Source of the DNA: Microbacterium allomyrinae
Lineage (GTDB): Bacteria > Actinomycetota > Actinomycetes > Actinomycetales > Microbacteriaceae
Direction of reading: 5' to 3'
Assembly (NCBI RefSeq): GCF_020682705.1
Contig: NZ_JAGTTN010000001.1
Span: 1,178,001-1,242,000, forward strand
Length of the DNA stretch: 64,000 bases
Part shown: positions 16,315 through 24,025 of the stretch, one piece after another
Layout of the letters: every line of letters starts with the position of its first letter
Numbering within the stretch: position 1 is the stretch's first letter
Position numbers and translations under genes: made by a program
Notes under the pieces: generated by a model
The model's input: only the letters and a program-made list of their open reading frames with translations
What the model was told of the DNA's origin: nothing
Database searches by the model: none

Positions 16315-17210
16315 ACTTCGACGGCATCCTCTTCTTCCCCGTCACGCCGTTCGACGCGGACGGACGCATAGATGACGACGTGCTGCGCCGCCACATCCAC
16401 GACACGCTCGCTCATTCCCCGGGCGGTGTCTTCCCGGCGTGCGGCACGGGCGAGTTCCATGCGCTCTCGGAGGGCGAAGCCGCGCATGTCGTGCGGATCG
16501 CGACCGAGACGGTCGCCGGCCGCGTGCCCGTTGTCGCCGGCACCGGCGGGCCGCTCGGCCACGCCACCGCGCTCGCGCGGGCCGCGTCCGACGCGGGTGC
16601 AGACGCGCTGCTCGTTCTGCCGCCATACCTCGTGGGGGGCCCGCAGGCCGGGCTCGTGGCCTACGTCGAGGCGGTGGCCGCGGCATCCGATCTTCCCGTC
16701 GTGATCTATCACCGCGGCAACGCCCAGTACTCGGTCGAGTCGGTGCGTCGTCTCGCGCAGAATCCCAAGGTCGTGGGCTTCAAGGACGGCGTCGGCGACA
16801 TCGGCGTCGCGCAGCAGATCGTGCGCGCCGTGGCCGCGGAAGGGCGCGAGGACTTCGCGTTCTTCAACGGCCTGCTCACCGCCGAGCTCACGCAGGGCGC
16901 TTACCGGGGCATCGGCATTCCGCTCTATTCCTCCGCGGCGTTCGCGATGATCCCCGAGGTCGCGAACGCGTACTACCGCGCCTATGTCGCGGGCGACGAG
17001 GTGCGCCGGGGCGCCCTCCTCGACGGCTTCTATTCGCCGCTCGTGACGCTGCGCGACGAAACCCCGGGCTTCGGCGTCTCGCTCATCAAGGCGGGCCTGC
17101 GTCTCGGCGGTCTGCCGGTCGGCTCGGTGCGTGCCCCGCTGGTCGATCCGACGCCGGCGCAGCAGGCGCGCCTCGCCCAGATCCTCGAGGCGGGGCGAGC
17201 GCTGCTGTGA
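16311..17210 (+). CDS. kdgD: 5-dehydro-4-deoxyglucarate dehydratase
   Basis: A 299-aa DapA/NAL-family enzyme that converts 5-dehydro-4-deoxyglucarate to 2-oxoglutarate semialdehyde, CO2 and water. FFPVTPFD at the N-terminus, GTGEFHALSEGE, the IYHRGNAQY stretch with Tyr133, and GFKDGVGDIG with Schiff-base Lys158 together mark KdgD rather than DapA. GTG start at 16311 overlaps the upstream stop. It is followed by an aldarate-type dehydratase and the semialdehyde dehydrogenase, completing a glucarate/galactarate route. Confidence 0.93.
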   Translation: MNFDGILFFPVTPFDADGRIDDDVLRRHIHDTLAHSPGGVFPACGTGEFHALSEGEAAHVVRIATETVAGRVPVVAGTGGPLGHATALARAASDAGADALLVLPPYLVGGPQAGLVAYVEAVAAASDLPVVIYHRGNAQYSVESVRRLAQNPKVVGFKDGVGDIGVAQQIVRAVAAEGREDFAFFNGLLTAELTQGAYRGIGIPLYSSAAFAMIPEVANAYYRAYVAGDEVRRGALLDGFYSPLVTLRDETPGFGVSLIKAGLRLGGLPVGSVRAPLVDPTPAQQARLAQILEAGRALL

Positions 17211-18583
17211 TGACCGTCCCGTCGCCGGCCGGCGCGCCGTTCGGAGCATCCGGGCGCGCAGCGAGCGGTGCGGTGACGACCGTCCCCAGGCCCGCCGGCG
17301 CGACGCCCGGAGCCGTCACACACGACGGCACGACCGTCCCCACGCCCGCCGGCGCGACGCCCGGAGCCGTCACACACGACGGCACGACCGTCCCCACGCC
17401 CGCCGGCGCGACGCCCGGAGCCGTCACACACGAGGGCACGACCGTCCCCACGCCCGCCGGCGCGACGCCCGGAGCCGTCGCGCACGAGGGCACGACCTCC
17501 ACGATTGCCGCGTTCGACGCGCGGCCGCTCCGCGTGCCCCTCACCCGCGCCTGGGGTGCCGAGGTGACGTCGGTCGGCGTGATCGCGACGCACGTGGTGC
17601 GCTCCGACGGCGCCGAGGGGTGGGGCTTCTCGTGGACGCCCCAGATCGGCGCCGAGGCGGTGCATGCCCTCCTCTCCCACGACATCGCGGCGTTCGCGAC
17701 GGGCCGCACGGCCGACCCGGCATCGCTGTGGGGCGATGCCTGGCGGCACCTGCACGAGGCGGGCGGGGGCGGACTCACCACGATCGCGCTGGCCGGCCTG
17801 GATCTCGCGCTGTGAGATGCCGCGTCCCGCGCCGACGGCACGTCGCTGTCGGGCGTGCTCGGCGCACAGCGCGAGGAGGTGAAGGCATACGGCTCGGGCG
17901 TGAATCTGCACTACACGCAGGACGAGCTCGTCGCACAGGTACGGCGCTGGGTCGACGCGGGCTTCGACGCCGTGAAGGTGAAGGTGGGAAAGCCCGATGT
18001 CGCCGAGGACCTCGACCGCATGCGGGCGGTGCGCGAGGTGCTCGGCCCCGATCGCGCGCTCATGATCGACGCCAACCAGCGGTGGGACCTGGACCACGCG
18101 ACCCGCTCGCTCGACGTGCTGGCCGAGATCGGACCGGCGTGGATCGAGGAGCCCCTCCGCGCCGACGACCTGTACGGGCACGGCGAGCTCGCCAAGCGCC
18201 TCGCCGCGTCGAGCGCGATCCCGATCGCGGTCGGCGAGAACCTGCACACCACCTTCCGCTTCGACGACTTCCTCCGCACCGGCGCCGCGCAGATCGTGCA
18301 GCCCAACATCGTGCGGGTGGGCGGAATCACGCCCTTCCTCGGCATCGCGGCCGTCGCCGCCCACCACGGCGCCGCCCTGCACCCGCACCTGCTGCCCGAG
18401 CTGTCGGGCCAGCTCGCCCGGTGCCTCCCCTCCGTTCCAGGCATCGCAGCACCCCTGGTCGAGGAGGTCGAGGACGCCGGTTTCGGTGCCCTCGGCGCCC
18501 TCCGAGACCCCTCCCCCGTGCGCATCACCGCGGGAACCCTGACCGAGCTCGACCACGTCGGCCTCGGCATCCGCTTCTCTTGA
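17210..18583 (+). pseudogene. Enolase-superfamily (MR/MLE) sugar-acid dehydratase interrupted by in-frame TGA
   Basis: Reading one frame from ATG 17210 gives 457 codons with a single stop, TGA at 17813-17815 (codon 202). The residues around it, LAGLDLAL-stop-DAASRADGTSLSGVLG, match the family's ALWD segment, so TGG to TGA is the simplest change. Downstream the frame keeps all catalytic features: AVKVKVGK lysines, MIDANQRW, IEEPL, GENLHTTF and the HPHLLPELS histidine. The first about 90 residues are a Thr/Pro/Ala repeat foreign to the family, and the true domain begins near STIAAFDARPLRVPL. Function if intact: dehydration of an aldarate or aldonate to feed KdgD. Alternatives are a sequencing error, stop-codon readthrough, or a restart at GTG 17855. 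Confidence 0.8.
17276..17491 (+). repeat. Four in-frame 54-bp tandem repeats at the 5' end of the dehydratase gene
   Basis: Copies start at 17276, 17330, 17384 and 17438, each beginning ACGACCGTCCCC, and the period is exactly 54. They encode TTVPTPAGATPGAVTHDG repeated four times, with a degenerate fifth copy before them. The period keeps the frame. Similar N-terminal repeats are not part of the enolase fold. Confidence 0.9.
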
Positions 18584-18612
18584 TCGCATCCACCCCGTCG
18601 AAAGTGCACAGA

Positions 18613-20106
18613 ATGTCCCAGAGAACCGCCTTCCAGCAGCACTTCGCGCACTCTCGGCCGACGTCGACGTCGACGGCCGAGCTCGATGCCCTCGCGGCGG
18701 CGGCGGCCACGGCTGCCCCGGTATGGCGGGCGGCGGATGCTGCGACCCGCGCCTCATGGCTGCGTGCGGCCGCCGATGCCCTCGACGCCCACATCGACGA
18801 GCTGGTCGCGATCGCCGATGAAGAGACGCGACTGGGCGAGACGCGGCTGCGCGGCGAGGTCGGACGCACCAGCGGACAGCTGCGCCTGTTCGCGGCCGTC
18901 GTCGAAGAGGGGTCGTACCTCGAACTCACGATCGACGACGCCGATCCTTCCGCGACCCCGCCGCGCCCCGAACTGCGTCGCACGCTCACCGGCGTCGGCC
19001 CGGTCGCGGTGTTCGCGGCGTCGAACTTCCCCTTCGCGTTCTCGGTCGCCGGCGGCGACACCGCATCGGCTCTCGCCGCCGGAAACCCCGTCATCGTCAA
19101 GGCACATTCGGGCCATCCACGACTCTCGGAGCGCACCGCGGCGATCGTCGCCTCGGCTCTCGTCGAGGCGGGCGCTCCCGAGGGATCGCTCGGGCTCGTG
19201 GTGGGTCGCGAGGCCGGCAACGCGCTCGTGCAGCACCCGACGATCCAGGCCGCCGGCTTCACGGGCTCGCTCGGCGGGGGGCGCGCGTTGTTCGATCTCG
19301 CGAACGGTCGCCCCGACCCCATCCCCTTCTACGGCGAGCTGGGCTCGGTCAATCCCGTCGTGATCACCGCGGCCGCCGTCGCCGCGCGCGGCGAGGCGCT
19401 CGCCCAGGGCCTGGTCGGATCATTCACGCTCGGCGTCGGGCAATTCTGCACCAAGCCCGGCGTCGTGTTCGTCCCCGCGGGCGCGGGGTTCGAGGACCTC
19501 GTCGCCGGCTTCGCCACGGGCAGCGCGGGCGGACCGCTGCTCACCGATCGCATCACCGAGGCGTTCCCCTCCGGCATCGCGCACCTCGAGGCCGACCCGT
19601 CGGTGACGGCGCTCGCGCGGGGCCTTCCCGCCGCGGACGGCGCCGCCCGGCCGGTGGTGCTGACGACGGATGCCGCTGCCGTCGCCGCCCGCCCCACGGC
19701 ACTGCTCGAAGAGTGCTTCGGCCCGGTCACCCTGCTCGTGCGGTACTCGACGCCGGCAGAGCTGGTCGCCGCGCTCGAGGCGGTCCCGGGCTCGCTCACC
19801 GGGACACTGCACTCCGAGACGGGCGACGACGTCGATGCCGTGCTCGCGGTACTGGAGCGCAAGGTCGGTCGCGTGCTCTTCGCCGGCTGGCCGACCGGTG
19901 TCGCCGTGACCTGGTCGCAGCACCACGGCGGCCCCTGGCCGGCGACGACCTCGTTGCACACCTCGGTCGGGGCGACCGCGATCCGCCGGTTCCTGCGCCC
20001 GGTGGTGTTCCAGGATGCCCCCGCGCACCTGCTGCCCGCGGTGCTTCGCGACGAGGCGCTCGCGACGCTGCCACACCGCCGCAACGGGGTGCTGCGGCTG
20101 CCGTAG
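18613..20106 (+). CDS. 2-oxoglutarate semialdehyde dehydrogenase (2,5-dioxovalerate dehydrogenase)
   Basis: A 497-aa aldehyde dehydrogenase that oxidises the KdgD product to 2-oxoglutarate for the TCA cycle. VFAASNFPFAFSVAGGDTASALAAG is the cofactor-binding stretch, Glu242 lies in FYGELGSVNP, and the catalytic Cys279 is in GQFCTKPGVVF, the variant typical of this subfamily rather than the common GQxC. ATG 18613 lies 30 bases after the dehydratase stop, with only a weak ribosome site, so coupling to upstream translation is possible. It is the last gene of the operon. Confidence 0.92.
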   Translation: MSQRTAFQQHFAHSRPTSTSTAELDALAAAAATAAPVWRAADAATRASWLRAAADALDAHIDELVAIADEETRLGETRLRGEVGRTSGQLRLFAAVVEEGSYLELTIDDADPSATPPRPELRRTLTGVGPVAVFAASNFPFAFSVAGGDTASALAAGNPVIVKAHSGHPRLSERTAAIVASALVEAGAPEGSLGLVVGREAGNALVQHPTIQAAGFTGSLGGGRALFDLANGRPDPIPFYGELGSVNPVVITAAAVAARGEALAQGLVGSFTLGVGQFCTKPGVVFVPAGAGFEDLVAGFATGSAGGPLLTDRITEAFPSGIAHLEADPSVTALARGLPAADGAARPVVLTTDAAAVAARPTALLEECFGPVTLLVRYSTPAELVAALEAVPGSLTGTLHSETGDDVDAVLAVLERKVGRVLFAGWPTGVAVTWSQHHGGPWPATTSLHTSVGATAIRRFLRPVVFQDAPAHLLPAVLRDEALATLPHRRNGVLRLP

Positions 20107-20210
20107 GGCACCTCGGCTCGACCGGGTGGACGTTTGCGTCGGCGGGGGCGGTCCGGCGCCGCGCGACCCGCGCTCCCCACGCCCCCTGCCCCCTGCCCCC
20201 GCACCCTCCG

Positions 20211-20409
20211 CCCCGGGGCGGGTCCCGCACCGCGGGGCGGGAAACTCACGCCCCCGCGTGCCGCAAGCACCCCGGGGCGGATCCCGCACCGCGGGGCGGA
20301 AAACTCACACCCCAGGCCCCGCACCCTCCGCCCGGGGCGGATCCCGCACCGCGGGGCGGGAAACTCACGCCCCCGCGTGCCGCAAGCGCCCCGGGGCGGA
20401 ATCTGCACC
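20211..20409. repeat. 59-bp palindromic repeat cluster, first block
   Basis: Units start with CCCCGGGGCGGATCCCGCAC at 20211, 20270, about 20330 and 20389 (spacing 59-60); the last is partial. Inside each, GGGGCGGGAAACTCACGCCC can fold into a hairpin. The gap 20107-20711 contains no credible gene and is made mostly of these units. Confidence 0.88.
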
Positions 20410-20538
20410 CACGAATGCGACCACGCTCGGTCCGGCGCGACCGGTACAACCGAACACTCGACGTGCCCGAAGACCCGACACTCCCCGAACCCGACATCCG
20501 TACCCGCGCTCCCCACACCCCAGGCCCCGCACCCTCCA

Positions 20539-20677
20539 CCCCGGGGCGGATCCCGCACCGCGGGGCGGGAAACTCACGCCCCCGCGTGCCGCAAGCACCC
20601 CGGGGCGGATCCCGCACCGAGGGGCGGGAAACTCACGCCCCCGCGTGCCGCAAGCACCCCGGGGCGGAATCTGCACC
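20539..20677. repeat. 59-bp palindromic repeat cluster, second block
   Basis: The same unit recurs at 20539, 20598 and 20657, separated from the first block by about 130 bases of non-repeat sequence (20410-20538) that holds no recognisable feature. Both blocks end in the same variant, GGCGGAATCTGCACC. They lie between the convergent semialdehyde dehydrogenase and glycerate kinase genes. A related inverted unit is at 35539-35605. Confidence 0.88.
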
Positions 20678-20711
20678 CCGCCTGCAGATCGACTCGGACC
20701 GCGCGGCGCTC

Positions 20712-21833
20712 TCAGACCAGAGTGCGCGCGAGCACGGCGCCGGCCTCGGCGAGCCACCGCGCGGGGTCCGACATCGCCGCCTCGCCCGAACCCGCCAGGT
20801 GCGTGAGCGACACGGTCCCGGCGAAATCCGCGGCGTCCGCGTCCGCGGTGATGCGTCCGGCGACGAGCGCGACGGGAATCCCCGCCGCGCCCGCGATGGC
20901 GGCGACGTACGCGGGAACCTTGCCCCCCGCCGACTGACCGTCGTACGAGCCTTCGCCGGTCACGACCACGGATGCCGTGGCCACGGCCTCCGCGAGACCC
21001 ACGAGCTCCGCCACCGCGCCCGACCCGGGTACGAGATCTGCGCCCCACGCCAGCAGGCCGAACCCGGTGCCTCCCGCGGCACCCGCGCCCGGGGCATCCG
21101 AGTCGGCGTCGATCAGTCCGGCGAATCGTGCGAGACCGGCGTCGAGGGCGGCGACATCGTCCGGGCCGGCTCCCTTCTGCGGACCGAAGACGGCCGCAGC
21201 TCCGCGCGCACCGAGCAGTGGATTGGTCACGTCGGTCAGCACGGCGATCCCGCCCGTCGGCAGGGGCGGGAGCCCCGAAAGGTCGGCCCCGGCGATGGTG
21301 GCGAGGCCGCGTCCGCCGCCCGTGATCGGGTGGCCCGCGGCATCCGTGAATCGTGCGCCGAGCGCGGCGAGCATGCCGGTGCCACCGTCGGTCGATGCGC
21401 TCGAACCGATAGCGAGCACGAGCCGTGAGACGCCGTGCGCGAGCGCGGCGGCGATCGCTTCGCCGAACCCGCGGGTGTGTGCGTCGAGCGGCCGCAGGCG
21501 CGGCGGCGAGCCGAGCAGTTCGATCCCGCTCGTGTTGGCGAGTTCGACGACGCCCGTTCCGTCGGGTGCGGCATCCGTCGCGGGAAGGAGGACCCAGGAT
21601 GCCTCGACCGGCGACCCCTCGGGACCGGTCACCGTCACAGCCATGCGGCGGGCCTTGCGAACCGCCGTCGCGAATGCATCGACGGTGCCTTCGCCGCCGT
21701 CCGCCATGGGAAGCAGCCGGAGCGCGTCGTGCGGCCTCACGCGGTGCCAGCCCGCGGCGAGCGCCTCGGCGGCCGCGGCGGCGCCGATCGTGCCCTTGAA
21801 CGAGTCGGGGGCGATCACGACGGTGTGCACCAT
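20712..21833 (-). CDS. glxK: Glycerate kinase
   Basis: A 373-aa kinase of the GarK/GlxK type 1 family that phosphorylates D-glycerate. VVIAPDSFKGT at the N-terminus, LPMADGGEGTVDAF, and the central IGSSASTDGGTGML motif are diagnostic. The start is placed at ATG 21833 (MVHTVVIAPD); upstream in-frame starts add residues not seen in the family. It is divergent from the ThuA-like gene. Glycerate kinase suits glyoxylate or aldarate metabolism, consistent with the neighbouring sugar-acid operon, although the KdgD route itself does not make glycerate. Confidence 0.93.
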   Translation of the reverse strand: MVHTVVIAPDSFKGTIGAAAAAEALAAGWHRVRPHDALRLLPMADGGEGTVDAFATAVRKARRMAVTVTGPEGSPVEASWVLLPATDAAPDGTGVVELANTSGIELLGSPPRLRPLDAHTRGFGEAIAAALAHGVSRLVLAIGSSASTDGGTGMLAALGARFTDAAGHPITGGGRGLATIAGADLSGLPPLPTGGIAVLTDVTNPLLGARGAAAVFGPQKGAGPDDVAALDAGLARFAGLIDADSDAPGAGAAGGTGFGLLAWGADLVPGSGAVAELVGLAEAVATASVVVTGEGSYDGQSAGGKVPAYVAAIAGAAGIPVALVAGRITADADAADFAGTVSLTHLAGSGEAAMSDPARWLAEAGAVLARTLV

Positions 21834-21887
21834 GCCGATATTCTCCTCGGTCGCGCGCTGCCGGCCGGTTCGAGCGTCGAGTAGCGC

Positions 21888-21901
21888 GGAAAGCGTTATC
21901 C
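21888..21901. promoter_or_regulatory. LacI-type operator between glxK and thuA-like gene
   Basis: GGAAAGCGTTATCC is a CG-centred imperfect palindrome in the 76-base divergent gap, 8 bases before the ThuA-like start. Binding here would affect both promoters. Confidence 0.55.
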
Positions 21902-21909
21902 TATGCACC

Positions 21910-22635
21910 ATGGTAGCGATGAACTCACCGCATCCCCATTCCTCAGCCCGTGCCACGGCTGCGCCTCGCGCCGTGATCGCCAGCGGAGCCGGTCGCTACG
22001 CGGACCCGTGGCATCCGTACGCTGCGACCTCCACCCGCCTCGCCGACATCCTGCGCGGCGACGGCTGGCACGTCGAGGTCATCGACGATCCCGACTGCGC
22101 CCTCGCCTCGCTCGAAGGTGCCCAGCTGCTCGTCGTGAACGCCGGCGACCCGTGGCGGGGCGACAACACCACGCGCGGCATCGACCCGGCCGCCGAGAGC
22201 GGGTTGGATGCCGCGCTCGACCGCGGGATCGGAGTGATCGCGACGCACAGCGCCCTGTCGAGCCTGCGCGACTACCCGTCCTGGCGCGCGGCGATCGGCG
22301 GCGAATGGGAGGAAGGACGCTCCTGGCACCCCGAGATCGGCGACGCGACGGTGCGAGTGGTGGATCCGGAGCGGTCCCTCGTGGGCGAGGACTTCACCAT
22401 CTTCGACGAGCGCTATACCGACCTCGTCGTCGACTCCGGAGTCTCCGTTCTCGCCGTGCACGACCTCGACGGCGTCGCGCATCCCGTGGTGTGGACGAAC
22501 GAGACGCGTCCGGGCACACGCCTCGTGCGGTCCGTCGTCAGCGCCCTCGGCCACGACGCGCGGGCGTATGACTCAGCCGGGCTCCGCGCCCTGCTCGCCC
22601 GCGCCGCACGCTGGGCCGGCGGCGTCGAGGACTGA
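21910..22635 (+). CDS. ThuA-like domain protein
   Basis: A 241-aa protein of the ThuA-like class I glutamine-amidotransferase fold, often found with sugar dehydrogenases and proposed to act on disaccharide derivatives. Recognised from VVNAGDPWRG, the GIGVIATHSALSSLRDYPSWRAAIGG stretch and the SWHPEIGDATVRVVDPERSLV segment. ATG 21910 or 21919 are both possible; neither has a clear ribosome site, so the transcript may be leaderless. It ends 19 bases from a convergent regulator. The catalytic activity of this family is not well established. Confidence 0.8.
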   Translation: MVAMNSPHPHSSARATAAPRAVIASGAGRYADPWHPYAATSTRLADILRGDGWHVEVIDDPDCALASLEGAQLLVVNAGDPWRGDNTTRGIDPAAESGLDAALDRGIGVIATHSALSSLRDYPSWRAAIGGEWEEGRSWHPEIGDATVRVVDPERSLVGEDFTIFDERYTDLVVDSGVSVLAVHDLDGVAHPVVWTNETRPGTRLVRSVVSALGHDARAYDSAGLRALLARAARWAGGVED

Positions 22636-22654
22636 GCAGGCACACGCTCGGCGC

Positions 22655-23929
22655 TCAGCGCGGGACGGCGGTGCTCGCGCGCACGACGAGCGTCGTGGGG
22701 ACGAGTTCGAATCCCGGATCCCCGTCCTCGATGCCTGCCACCAGCGTCGCGACGGCGAGCTCGCCCAGCCGGTCGAAGTCCTGCCGCACGGTGGTGAGCG
22801 GCGGGCGGTAGTCCGCGGCATCCGCGATATCGTCGAAGCCCACGACGCTCACCGCACCCGGCACATCGTGGCCGGCGTCAGTGAGCGCGCGGATCGCGCC
22901 GAGCGCCATCTGATCGTTGGCCGCGAACACCGCGGTCACATGCCGATCCGCGAGCGCGAGCAGCGCGCGATGACCGGATGCCGCAGTCCAGTCCCCGCGC
23001 AGAGGTTCCGGCGCCGGGAGCCTGGCGCCGACGAGGGCTTCGCGCCAGCCCCGCTCGCGCTCCTCCGCGGCGAACGAGCCGATCGGACCCGCCAGGTGGA
23101 GGATCGCACGATGCCCCAGCGCAAGCAGATGGTCGGTGGCAGCCCTGGCCCCACCGGCATGATCGGACTGCACGCCGCCCCTGCGGCCGAGGCCGGGGCC
23201 GGAGCCCGCATCGCGGGCAGCGGCAGCTCGGGTTCCCGAAGGCCCAGCTCCGGCGGGCCCAGTATCCGCCTGCCCCACACCGGCAGACCCCACACCGGCA
23301 GACCCCACACCGGCAGACCCCACACCGGCAGACCCGGCACCAGCATCCGACGCGACCTTCGACCCCCCGCCCCGCGTGAGCGGTGCGTCGACGGCGACGA
23401 TCGAGAGGCCACGAGGAGCTGGGGCGTCCAAGGCGAGGGCGGTGGCCTCATTGAGGACGATGACTCCGTCGACGCCCTGCTCACTCAGCCGCTCGAATGC
23501 AGGAGCGGCGTCCGTACCGGCGCCGAGCGTGACGACGGTGAGCGCATAGCCGCGCGAGGCCGCAGCATCCGCCACCGCTTGCAGCATGCGGGAGTTGCCC
23601 ACCGAGGCGAGGGTCGACACGACGAGCCCGATCGTCTGGGTGCGGCCGGTGCGCAGGGCCCGGGCCGCGCGGTGGGGGCGGTATCCGAGGTCGGCCATGG
23701 CGGCTTCGACGCGGGCGCGGGTCGCGGGGTCGACGCGAGGACTGGCGTTGACCACGCGCGACACCGTCTGCCCCGACACTCCGGCGCGAGCGGCGACATC
23801 GGCCATCGAGACCCGGTGCCCGTCGCCACGCTCACGCGGTGCGGGTGCGGGTGCGGGACGGGAGTTCGCGCTCGCGCGAGAGCCTGCCGGCTCGCGAACA
23901 CCGGTGCGGTCCTCGAAGCTGAGTTCCAT
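22655..23929 (-). CDS. LacI/GalR family regulator with long low-complexity insertion (galTK)
   Basis: A 424-aa repressor, about 80 aa longer than usual. A 40-residue disordered N-terminus precedes the helix-turn-helix VSMADVAARAGVSGQTVSRVVN; the effector domain ends VGFDDIADAADYRPPLTTVRQD. Between the two lobes lies an insertion of about 65 residues rich in Gly, Ala and Ser, with GSAGV repeated four times. AGGAGAGGGAG precedes ATG 23929. It is divergent from galT, and two near-identical TGTTGAC-type operators lie between them, so it most likely controls galT-galK in response to galactose. Confidence 0.88.
   Translation of the reverse strand: MELSFEDRTGVREPAGSRASANSRPAPAPAPRERGDGHRVSMADVAARAGVSGQTVSRVVNASPRVDPATRARVEAAMADLGYRPHRAARALRTGRTQTIGLVVSTLASVGNSRMLQAVADAAASRGYALTVVTLGAGTDAAPAFERLSEQGVDGVIVLNEATALALDAPAPRGLSIVAVDAPLTRGGGSKVASDAGAGSAGVGSAGVGSAGVGSAGVGQADTGPAGAGPSGTRAAAARDAGSGPGLGRRGGVQSDHAGGARAATDHLLALGHRAILHLAGPIGSFAAEERERGWREALVGARLPAPEPLRGDWTAASGHRALLALADRHVTAVFAANDQMALGAIRALTDAGHDVPGAVSVVGFDDIADAADYRPPLTTVRQDFDRLGELAVATLVAGIEDGDPGFELVPTTLVVRASTAVPR
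23274..23340 (-). repeat. In-frame 15-bp tandem repeat within the GalR-like gene
   Basis: CGGCAGACCCCACAC repeats at 23281, 23296, 23311 and 23326 on the plus strand, encoding Gly-Ser-Ala-Gly-Val units on the minus strand. It falls inside the effector domain insertion and keeps frame. Confidence 0.9.
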
Positions 23930-23979
23930 GCACTCCCTCTCCTGCGCGGGCGGGTCACCGTTCAGGACGACCGCGCCAT

Positions 23980-24025
23980 GTTGACGATAACACAGTGGGT
24001 CTAGTACCGTGTTGACGTGAACACA
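23980..24025 (+). promoter_or_regulatory. galT promoter with two 16-bp operators
   Basis: TGTTGACGATAACACA (23980-23995) and TGTTGACGTGAACACA (24010-24025) share 14 of 16 bases and are palindromic (TGTT...AACA). The first contains the -35 candidate TTGACG (23981-23986); a -10 candidate TAGTAC is at 24002-24007. The second operator covers the galT start codon. The spacing places transcription start near the GTG, so the mRNA may be leaderless. Centres are 30 bases apart, about three helical turns. Confidence 0.75.

Noticed and set aside
17813..17815. TGA as a selenocysteine codon
   Set aside because: The family has Trp here, not Cys, and I see no convincing hairpin placed as a bacterial SECIS element just downstream.
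20211..20677. CRISPR array
   Set aside because: Units abut with no unique spacers, a copy occurs inverted elsewhere, and no cas genes are nearby.
20211..20677. Iterons or a replication origin
   Set aside because: Units are GC-rich palindromes without an AT-rich stretch, DnaA boxes or a replication gene.
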